This document shows, piece by piece, positions 13,635-19,369 of a stretch of 19,369 nt of DNA (position 1 is the first letter of the stretch; each line of letters starts with the position of its first letter). Location of the stretch: contig CAWFGW010000018.1 in assembly GCA_963815495.1 (NCBI GenBank), positions 1-19,369 of the forward strand, in the 5' to 3' direction. The DNA comes from CAWFGW01 sp963815495 (GTDB lineage Bacteria > Bacteroidota > Bacteroidia > Cytophagales > JAAEPT01). The notes beneath the pieces are model-generated. The model worked only from the letters and a program-made list of their open reading frames with translations. It did not search any database and had not been told where the DNA came from. The position numbers were made by a program, and so were the translations under genes.

Positions 13635-15161
13635 ATGGGGCTTTTTGGGAGAAATAAAGAACATCCAAATCTTGAGAAAATTCTTGATCAAGAATTATAT
13701 AGGGTTCCAACCACAGATACTTCAATTTCATGGGCTGATTGCCTTGAAGGAACCCTTATAACTGGAGCTACCGGCAGCGGTAAAACTTCTGCAATTGGAA
13801 AATATATCGGGCAAGCTATGCTTAAGAAAGGCTTCGGTATGGTCATTTTCTGTGCAAAGAAGGAGGAAAGAGAAAGATGGGACGCATACATAGAAGATTG
13901 CGGCCGCACTGAAGATAAGATCCTCTTTAATAAGTCAAGCGGCTTCAAATTCAATTTTCTTAAATATGAATTAGAGAGAGCTGGTGATGGTTCTGGCGAT
14001 GTGCTCAATGCCCTGAACATTTTGATGAATCTCAATGAACAAAGCCGAATATATCAAAGTGGCAATTCGGGAAACAAAGATGAACGTTTCTGGGATGAGT
14101 CATTAAGGAGATTAATTTCCAGGACAATTGCCCTACTCCGTCTTGCAGATGAAGAGGTTAGCATATACAACATGCGAAAAATTGTTGTGAACTGCTTTCG
14201 AGATGAAGATGCTAAACGATATTTCAACCTTACTAAACTCGCTTTTAGCAATGAACAGATAGATAAGCGAGTAAAGGATCAGGCTTTTCAGGATTTAACA
14301 GAATGGAAGGCATCTAGCTATTTTGTCGAGGTCATCGATATGATCATTAGTGGCCCATATTACGGTTCTGAAGAAACAGATATTATTCTTGACTATTGGC
14401 TGAAAGAATTTGCCAACATTTCAGAAAAAACAACATCAATTATAATTGAGAGTTTCATGGGATGTGTGGAAGCTTTTATCGGAAATGGAATATTAAAAGA
14501 ACAATTCTCACAAGGGTTAAATAAGGAGTTAGCACCTGAATCCATAATTAAAGGGAAGAAGATTCTCATCGTTGACTTCCCTGTTAAAGAATTTGGCCTG
14601 AGCGCCATTTATGCGGCAACAATCTATAAAACTGCATTCCAAAACGCCTGTGAAAGACGCAATTTGACAGCTGAGGTAGACCCAAAACCAATTGGTTTAT
14701 TCATCGATGAATATCAAAGTTTTTGCAATCCAGTTTCGGACAGTCTCTTTCAGGCGACAGCACGAAGTTCCTGGGTTGCGTGCGTATACATCACACAGAA
14801 CATCAACAACCTCTTCTTTGTAATGGGTGATAGTCAGCCTCAAGCTAGAGCCTATAGTCTTTTAGGGAATTTGAACCTCAAGTACTTTGCAAACAATGCT
14901 GATATCACAACGAATGAGTGGGCTTCCAATCTTGTTGGAAAACATTGGATTGATGTTTATTCGTCAAGCTACGGCAAAGATGATGATTTGACCAAATCCA
15001 AATCCATGCAATTTCATTACAAGGTTACACCTGATCATTTTACAACGCTTAAAACAGGTCGGAAAGAAAACAGCAATAAAGTTCAGGCTCTTGTCTTCAA
15101 ACCCGGAAAGCAATGGGGAGAAAATAGATCTAATTTTGCAGTAGTTGAGTTCAAGCAATAG
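13635..15161 (+). CDS. VirD4/TraG-like conjugative coupling ATPase without a membrane domain
   Basis: The protein has 508 residues. Walker A is GATGSGKT (44-51), preceded by a short strand (CLEGTLITG). Walker B is PIGLFIDEYQSF with D358/E359. A later sensor-type stretch TQNINNLFFVMGDSQPQARA (from about 390) and NLNLKYFANNADITTNEWASNLVG resemble the TraG/TraD C-terminal part of type IV coupling proteins, as in the 'conjugative DNA transfer' family of Bacteroidetes. Classical VirD4 has two N-terminal membrane helices; this one has none and starts only ~40 residues before Walker A. It is either an orphan soluble coupling protein or works with a separate membrane partner, perhaps the four-helix protein at 17690. 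It is third in the plus-strand run of element genes. Confidence 0.85.
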   Translation: MGLFGRNKEHPNLEKILDQELYRVPTTDTSISWADCLEGTLITGATGSGKTSAIGKYIGQAMLKKGFGMVIFCAKKEERERWDAYIEDCGRTEDKILFNKSSGFKFNFLKYELERAGDGSGDVLNALNILMNLNEQSRIYQSGNSGNKDERFWDESLRRLISRTIALLRLADEEVSIYNMRKIVVNCFRDEDAKRYFNLTKLAFSNEQIDKRVKDQAFQDLTEWKASSYFVEVIDMIISGPYYGSEETDIILDYWLKEFANISEKTTSIIIESFMGCVEAFIGNGILKEQFSQGLNKELAPESIIKGKKILIVDFPVKEFGLSAIYAATIYKTAFQNACERRNLTAEVDPKPIGLFIDEYQSFCNPVSDSLFQATARSSWVACVYITQNINNLFFVMGDSQPQARAYSLLGNLNLKYFANNADITTNEWASNLVGKHWIDVYSSSYGKDDDLTKSKSMQFHYKVTPDHFTTLKTGRKENSNKVQALVFKPGKQWGENRSNFAVVEFKQ

Positions 15162-15176
15162 TTTTTTAAACTCAAG

Positions 15177-15464
15177 TTATTCTAATTCGAATTTAAACAT
15201 CTTTTCATTGAACTCAATAGCTTTGTCATCCGCATAGTCGTCCAGGAAATCGGAAGGATTAAATCCTTTGTCGTATGCACCAGGGTTGTGCCTAATAAAA
15301 TCCTTAACGGCTTCATCAACATCATAACCATAACTTTCTTCAAGTTGGGATATCATTAATGCCGCAGAAGATAAGGCATCCTCAAATGAAATCGTCTCTC
15401 TTATTCCTAGACGACTTAAAAACTCTACAATCAACCCAATCTTACTGGTGTCCGTTCCGCTCAA
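15177..15464 (-). CDS. Small acidic protein, second gene of the TIR-like cassette
   Basis: The protein has 95 residues, is strongly acidic and has no signal or membrane segment. It appears mostly helical (SFEDALSSAALMISQLEESY, DVDEAVKDFIRHN), ending in an acidic tail (DFLDDYADDKAIEFNEKMFKFELE). I recognise no family. It starts 25 bases after the stop of the TIR-like gene on the same strand, with no terminator between, so the two form an operon with this gene second. It ends 15 bases from the convergent coupling-protein gene. It could be an immunity or regulatory partner of the TIR-like protein; nothing in its sequence proves this. Confidence 0.65.
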   Translation of the reverse strand: MSGTDTSKIGLIVEFLSRLGIRETISFEDALSSAALMISQLEESYGYDVDEAVKDFIRHNPGAYDKGFNPSDFLDDYADDKAIEFNEKMFKFELE

Positions 15465-15489
15465 CCCATAACTCCATAATTAACAACAA

Positions 15490-17007
15490 TCACAACACTT
15501 CAATATTTCCACCTTGATAATTTGGAAGGAAATTTTTCAGGTAATCGGAAAGTTCCTTCGAAACATTTTCAATTTCGTTTTCCAAGTTCCCCTGATAATA
15601 AATCTTCTTTAAAACAGAATTCCTTAATTTATTTAAAGAACTAGATAAGAACTCTTTTTTTGTTATTACAATTGCCACCTTGCAAACAGTTATGGCAATA
15701 CCTAATTGAAGATAACTATAGCTCAGTGTTTCAGGATTGTCCATAATTAAAACAAAAAATCTAGTTGTCTTGAGTTTCTCAATATCTCGAAAAGGTTGCC
15801 TTTCGCCTCTAAGATCTTTCTTTGCAGGCATGTCTCCTCTTTTGAATGAGATATAAACCTGATTCTTGAATACCTCATCAAGATGATCCTTTATATCGGA
15901 AGCAATTGTATAGCTTTTTTCGGAGGTCGGCATGGATATAAAAACCCTTGGTTTATAACGCTCTAAAAACCTTTCGTATTTACTATTGTCGCTTGGTCGG
16001 TAATTATCAACATGAACTTGTAATGCTTTTTCTGTCCTTATATTGTGAAGTTTAAGGATGTTGTAATTTGTTAGTCTTTCAGATAAAAAAATACGAAAGG
16101 CATCGGGAATTGTATCGTCGTTGTAAGAGTTATGGTTATGAATGAAAGAATAAACCCCAGTTTCTAGTTTATTTTCTTTCTGGTCTTTTAAGTTTTTAAA
16201 AATAATATTGCCGCTTTGAATATAACCTTTTTCAAAGGTTGTATACTGGCCTAAAAGGATATGTTGTTCCGGACTTCGGCAGAAAACCTTTATGTGAATG
16301 TTTCTAGCTCTCTCCTTGCCGTTTTGTGGTTCTAGGTCGAATATTACAATTCCGTGATCTAAATCCATGTGTGTGGTGTAGTTTCCTGAATAATTTACTA
16401 CACTATCAAATTCTATATTTTTAAACAGAACTGGAGTAAGAGATCCTAATGAGCTATCCACTTCAACAATAGCTCTACCTATTAAAGCCTCATTTACTTC
16501 GTTATGCGTATCGTCTTCCTTGTAATAAAGAAAATAAGCGGCCCACTTAGTATTGTCTAATTCATTATTATTTCCTCCAGTAACTATCCCTTTGGATTCT
16601 TCAATCGAGTTGTCAGTGTTTCCTTTAAGCCCTTTAAACGGATTTTTTATGAACAGTTCTGCTGTTCTTAAGGTTTCTTGACACTTACTTAATGCATCAG
16701 GGAAAGACCTTGGCTTAAAATTCACTGATTTTTTTAAATCACTCAATGACCCTCCAGAGGTAATGACTTTGAGTGAGCTTATTTTGTTGCCAATAGCGGT
16801 ATCGGAAATCCCCCCTTTGTTGCCAGGGTAATTTACTAGCTTCCAATCTTGTCTAGACACTCCTGATTTTTTTTCTGTCTCAGATATCTTCCTTTCTAAA
16901 TTCATGTTTTCATCTTGCTCACCTCTCTCATAGAGCGTGAGAAGTTTATTTGCTTCGTCTATTTCATCGCTTGATGGGAAGATATTCCTTTCCTCTTCAG
17001 TGTTCAT
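15490..17007 (-). CDS. Protein with a C-terminal TIR/deoxyribosyltransferase-like domain, candidate defence effector
   Basis: The protein has 505 residues. The N-terminal ~125 residues are charged and helical. Residues ~153-275 form a beta-rich region (TKWAAYFLYYKED, ALIGRAIVEVDSSLGSL, LLGQYTTFEKGYIQSGNIIF), perhaps a ligand-sensing domain. The C-terminal ~145 residues have the alternating alpha/beta pattern of TIR-like or nucleoside-2-deoxyribosyltransferase-like folds: RVFISMPTSEKSYTIASDIK (354-373), TTRFFVLIMDNPETLSYSYL and LGIAITVCKVAIVIT. Where such enzymes usually carry Glu before LG (S-x-x-x-E-L-G), this one has Gln434. The start at 17007 (MNTEEERN) is preferred to 17034 because the promoter's -7 element ends 1 base before the upstream ATG. 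The gene lies inside the element, on the opposite strand to its backbone, as cargo would. Confidence 0.6.
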   Translation of the reverse strand: MNTEEERNIFPSSDEIDEANKLLTLYERGEQDENMNLERKISETEKKSGVSRQDWKLVNYPGNKGGISDTAIGNKISSLKVITSGGSLSDLKKSVNFKPRSFPDALSKCQETLRTAELFIKNPFKGLKGNTDNSIEESKGIVTGGNNNELDNTKWAAYFLYYKEDDTHNEVNEALIGRAIVEVDSSLGSLTPVLFKNIEFDSVVNYSGNYTTHMDLDHGIVIFDLEPQNGKERARNIHIKVFCRSPEQHILLGQYTTFEKGYIQSGNIIFKNLKDQKENKLETGVYSFIHNHNSYNDDTIPDAFRIFLSERLTNYNILKLHNIRTEKALQVHVDNYRPSDNSKYERFLERYKPRVFISMPTSEKSYTIASDIKDHLDEVFKNQVYISFKRGDMPAKKDLRGERQPFRDIEKLKTTRFFVLIMDNPETLSYSYLQLGIAITVCKVAIVITKKEFLSSSLNKLRNSVLKKIYYQGNLENEIENVSKELSDYLKNFLPNYQGGNIEVL

Positions 17008-17035
17008 TGTGGGCTCTTTATTTATGCAATACATG

Positions 17036-17065
17036 CAAATATAAAGCTTGGATAAGCTTAATCAA
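17036..17065 (-). promoter_or_regulatory. Bacteroidetes-type promoter of the TIR-like cassette
   Basis: On the minus strand, TTG (17063-17065), a 19-base spacer, then an exact TATATTTG (17036-17043) match the Bacteroidetes consensus. The start site would fall around 17030, leaving a leader of about 20 bases before the ATG at 17007. Confidence 0.75.
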
Positions 17066-17075
17066 GCTTATCCAA
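17048..17075. promoter_or_regulatory. 12-bp inverted repeat over the cassette promoter, candidate operator
   Basis: ttggataagctt (17048-17059) and its exact reverse complement (17064-17075) flank a 4-base centre. The repeat covers most of the promoter spacer and part of the -33 element, a position where a bound dimer would block transcription. No T-run follows, so it is not a terminator. Confidence 0.6.
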
Positions 17076-17239
17076 ATAAAATCAGGCTGACCGTAGCTTG
17101 CTTTAGCTTCTCACGATATTTAATAAGCTTAAAATGATACTTGACAAAATAAAATATTATAGAATTGAAGTATTAAAGAATAATAGAGAACAAATAGCTG
17201 GCCATATATACACTGAAATATAGAACAAACCTTATAAAT

Positions 17240-17697
17240 ATGAAACTAAGACTAACATTGAAACAGTGGCTACTTCTCATACTACAAGGTGGTAATGTAG
17301 AAGAGTCCAAAAAACAGGAAAAGTATCAAAGACAACCTAAATCCAAATTTATTAGAGAATGGCGTAAGAAATCATTTGATAGTGCGCTTAGAGGTATAGA
17401 TGTCAAAGAAGTCATCTCGCAAGCTCAGACTGTAATGTCAGAATTGAAAGTCTCGGCTTCCTCTATTTACGGCAGGAAATTATTGAGTACACCAACTCCA
17501 TAAAAGCAGATAGTCAAGAGTTGGAAAAAATCAATAAAAATCCTGAAGCATACCTACAAATGACAATCAATACCCTTCCAGAGGCTGACCACCAGAATAT
17601 AACCAAGCTTATGGTTGAATTAACAAAGGTTCAGGATGACCTTCAAAATACTACAGTGAGATTATTAGACCTTCAAAACGAATATAACTATGATTAA
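17240..17697 (+). pseudogene. Coiled-coil protein gene of the element, broken by a frameshift
   Basis: The first frame starts at ATG 17240 (MKLRLTLKQWLLLILQGG) and ends at 17503 after 87 residues. The frame one base earlier is open through 17473-17697, giving QEIIEYTNSIKADSQELEKI, then EADHQNITKLMVELTKVQDD and ending NEYNYD. The two halves join naturally as a charged, helical protein of about 152 residues if one A is restored in the ggaaatt near 17475-17481. The second frame's stop overlaps the start of the next gene by 8 bases, as coupled genes do, which supports its being coding. No classical slippery heptamer is present, so a deletion or an assembly error is more likely than programmed frameshifting. 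No family is recognised. Confidence 0.6.
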
Positions 17698-18358
17698 TGA
17701 ATTAGAAACCACCGGAAACAGCAGTGTGTACAGAAAGTCATACTGGTTTGTTGTGATAGTGTATGTCATTTTATGCACTGTCTTGAATCGCCCTACATTC
17801 GAGGAATTTTCAGGAGGAGTTTACTTCTTCGGTTTAGTCCTTTCATTGTGCATGAGCATTGTGGAAATGAAACTTGCACAGTTCATTGGGAAGTCATTAG
17901 CCCTCAAAAGATGGAAAAGAGCTATCGTTTCGTTCATGGTCGGCTTGGGCATGGTACTCTACCTTGTCAGTAAACAAGTCGACTTTGGGTTTGGACTGAT
18001 CATTCTCCTTGTCTTTATGGTAGGTATATTATTCTCCTATGGTTATGCAATGGATGAGGAGAAATACAGAATTCCCAGACTCAAAGCCTTTCTAACCAAT
18101 AAAATCAACACGCTCAAAGGAAGTAAAGTCCAATTGAAAAATGACCTTAAAAGGGCTCAAGAAAAATTGGGAATTAAAGGCCAGGCGATTATGAACAACA
18201 AAGTTGAATCACTCAACAAAGGCATGGCCTCCAGCTCCAACAGGATTGAAAAACTGACCAATGAAAAAGAGGCCGAGTTGAAATCAATTGAACATCTCGA
18301 AAGAGAGATCATTGCTGAAATCAAAAGAGGTTACAGTGACTACGTTCAAGTAGCCTGA
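17690..18358 (+). CDS. Four-helix membrane protein with a coiled-coil tail
   Basis: The protein has 222 residues. Four likely transmembrane helices lie at about 18-34, 44-60, 77-94 and 100-120, followed by a cytoplasmic-type coiled-coil tail (~137-215: RLKAFLTNKINTLKGSKVQL, NDLKRAQEKLGIKG, NRIEKLTNEKEAELKSIEHL). No family is recognised. The start overlaps the stop of the previous coiled-coil gene by 8 bases, and the next gene begins 26 bases after its stop, so it belongs to an operon. It could serve as a membrane anchor for the soluble coupling ATPase or as part of a transfer channel; that is inferred from context. Confidence 0.75.
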   Translation: MINELETTGNSSVYRKSYWFVVIVYVILCTVLNRPTFEEFSGGVYFFGLVLSLCMSIVEMKLAQFIGKSLALKRWKRAIVSFMVGLGMVLYLVSKQVDFGFGLIILLVFMVGILFSYGYAMDEEKYRIPRLKAFLTNKINTLKGSKVQLKNDLKRAQEKLGIKGQAIMNNKVESLNKGMASSSNRIEKLTNEKEAELKSIEHLEREIIAEIKRGYSDYVQVA

Positions 18359-18384
18359 TCATCCAACCCTTAAACTTTAAAACC

Positions 18385-19140
18385 ATGAAATTACTAAACA
18401 CAAATAACTTCAATGCATTGTCCCTGATCGGGGCAATGCTGATAATATTAGCCACCGCAACCTCTTGTGAAGACAAAGAGCAATTAATGGAGCCAGATGA
18501 GTATGTTCTGCTCGTTGACGTATCAAAATCATACGAAGATTCAAAAAGCGGTTTAACTGGAGATATCCTTCACTCGGTACTCATGAAAGAAATGGGGATC
18601 GAGGAGAATTCACCAACCAGCATAGACGCCAGAATTTATTTCTCTTACATGGGCAGGTCGTATCTACCTATTGTGAGTAAAGCCGAGTTAGAGTCGAAGG
18701 TATGGATGCTGAACCCCAGAAAGGATAGAATCAGCGAGGTTAATGCTTTTTACAACCTATCAAGGCAACAAACCAATGATTTACTATCCCGCAGTGCCAA
18801 TGATCAAATAAGTAACCTCTATAGAGGAATGCTCAATGGACTCTCCCAAATGGATCATTCTGCTCAACATCGTAAAATGATCGTAATGGCAGATTATTTG
18901 GAGTCATCAGTTATACTGGAGATGGGAGACTATTTAAATGAACCTGAAAAGCTTCAAACCGACTATGAGAAGCTCAAAGGCTTACTGATTGCCTCAGAAC
19001 CTGTTTCAAATGAATTCAAGGGTACAGAGATTGTCTTAATATGCCCCGAAAATTACCTGGTAACCTACGAGGCGGCTAAATTCTGGAAACGCTTCTACGA
19101 GGAACATGGCCTGATTGTTTCCATACGATCTAGTTACTAA
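18385..19140 (+). CDS. VWA-like lipoprotein
   Basis: The protein has 251 residues. The signal peptide (hydrophobic LIGAMLIILATA) ends at lipobox ATSC with Cys28, so the mature protein is membrane-anchored outside the cytoplasm; the E-D after the cysteine does not decide which membrane. The mature part starts with EYVLLVDVSKSYEDS, a MIDAS-type D-x-S-x-S motif (D45, S47, S49) of von Willebrand factor A domains. Further Rossmann-type strands follow (DARIYFSYMG at 81-90, KMIVMADYLESS with D170, and TEIVLICPENYL), consistent with a VWA fold that binds a metal and a partner protein. It sits between the four-helix membrane protein and another gene on the same strand, with spacing that suggests co-transcription. 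An extracytoplasmic role in transfer or in cargo function is possible. Confidence 0.75.
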   Translation: MKLLNTNNFNALSLIGAMLIILATATSCEDKEQLMEPDEYVLLVDVSKSYEDSKSGLTGDILHSVLMKEMGIEENSPTSIDARIYFSYMGRSYLPIVSKAELESKVWMLNPRKDRISEVNAFYNLSRQQTNDLLSRSANDQISNLYRGMLNGLSQMDHSAQHRKMIVMADYLESSVILEMGDYLNEPEKLQTDYEKLKGLLIASEPVSNEFKGTEIVLICPENYLVTYEAAKFWKRFYEEHGLIVSIRSSY

Positions 19141-19168
19141 ACCACCCAAATTCTTATACAAAAGTGAC

Positions 19169-19200
19169 TTCCAAGGCTTGGTGAAGGCCTTGCCTTGGAA
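19169..19200. repeat. 9-bp inverted repeat between element genes
   Basis: ttccaaggc (19169-19177) and gccttggaa (19192-19200) can pair with a 14-base loop. There is no T-run, so it is not a clear terminator. It may be an mRNA-processing or stabilising hairpin between the lipoprotein and next gene. Confidence 0.45.
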
Positions 19201-19235
19201 TGCTCTGCTCTTTCCACAGTCAAAACTTAACAGCT

Positions 19236-19369
19236 ATGATCACTAAACAATCAAATCAAGACATCAAACCAAGAAAGAAGTGTTTCGGTGACAGTTCAAT
19301 CATTTTTGGTGCTACGAAGACTGAGTTTTACAAACTTCTCTTTAAAAATCCATCCCTAGCTCTTTTAAG
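19236..19369 (+). CDS. Start of an unknown element gene (3' cut by window)
   Basis: The frame opens at ATG 19236 and runs off the window end after 44 complete codons (MITKQSNQDIKPRKKCFGDS and on to FKNPSLALLK). It has no signal peptide. The piece is too short for a family call. It lies 95 bases after the VWA-like lipoprotein gene on the same strand, so it is probably the next gene of the same transfer or cargo operon. Confidence 0.5.
   Translation, partial: MITKQSNQDIKPRKKCFGDSSIIFGATKTEFYKLLFKNPSLALL

Noticed and set aside
17008..17034. Upstream ATG at 17034 for the TIR-like gene
   Set aside because: The predicted -7 promoter element ends 1 base before this ATG, so the transcript would start at or after it.
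17134..17223. A 29-codon frame MILDKIKYYRIEVLKNNREQ upstream of the frameshifted gene
   Set aside because: It is too short, has no recognisable motif and no start context, and AT-rich DNA gives such frames by chance. It cannot be excluded as a leader peptide.
17470..17485. Programmed -1 frameshifting in the element gene
   Set aside because: There is no X-XXY-YYZ slippery heptamer at the junction and no clear downstream pseudoknot; a deletion or sequencing error explains it better.
12508..19369. CRISPR array or tandem repeat array
   Set aside because: No series of equally spaced repeats is present; only isolated inverted repeats and one pair of short direct repeats.

Overview
The window looks like chromosomal DNA of a Bacteroidetes bacterium, most likely of the Cytophagales/Flammeovirga-like group. 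The reasons are Bacteroidetes-style promoters (a TTG, 19 bases, then TAnnTTTG), tRNAs without an encoded CCA, an outer-membrane barrel of the kind common in this phylum, lone MacB/FtsX-type permeases, and lipoproteins and an excisionase-like protein with Bacteroidetes signatures. No species call is possible from sequence reading alone.

Bases 1-12,830 look like host core genome. The region opens with the 3' part of a TonB-dependent-receptor-like barrel gene broken by a one-base frameshift (1-1316). A very tight five-gene plus-strand operon follows (1517-5699): a membrane-anchored peptidoglycan-binding protein, a small coiled-coil protein, a protein with a longin/roadblock-like domain otherwise known to me from OmpA-family envelope proteins, a Rab/Ras-like small GTPase, and a soluble hybrid histidine kinase with receiver and Hpt domains. 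The gaps are 2, 9, -4 and 0 bases. I read this as one signalling system joining a small GTPase, its likely partner, a phosphorelay and the cell wall. Convergent to it is an 800-residue ABC-type permease with no ATPase beside it (5700-8096). Across a 528-base intergenic region lies a sigma-54-type response regulator (8625-9980). That intergenic region ends in a strong plus-strand terminator with no plus-strand gene before it, so it may encode a small RNA. Next come a coiled-coil lipoprotein, a TrmH/SpoU RNA methyltransferase, a small membrane protein, a tRNA-Gly(GCC) with a good promoter and a decayed second copy, and a tRNA-Leu(UAA).

From the tRNA-Leu 3' end to the end of the window the sequence looks like the left part of an integrated conjugative or mobilisable element. 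It has two tandem ggtacaaca repeats next to the tRNA, an excisionase-like HTH protein, a small charged protein, a VirD4/TraG-like coupling ATPase without membrane segments, then (after an interruption) a frameshifted coiled-coil gene, a four-helix membrane protein with a coiled-coil tail, a VWA-type lipoprotein, and the start of one more gene. No integrase is seen; it may lie beyond the window, or be lost.

Between the coupling protein and the membrane/lipoprotein module sits a two-gene minus-strand cassette (15177-17007): a ~505-residue protein with a C-terminal TIR/deoxyribosyltransferase-like domain and an acidic 95-residue partner. It has its own near-perfect promoter overlapped by a 12-bp inverted repeat. 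This is the best candidate for a cargo, perhaps defence, system. The five-gene GTPase-phosphorelay operon is the best candidate for a new signalling system.
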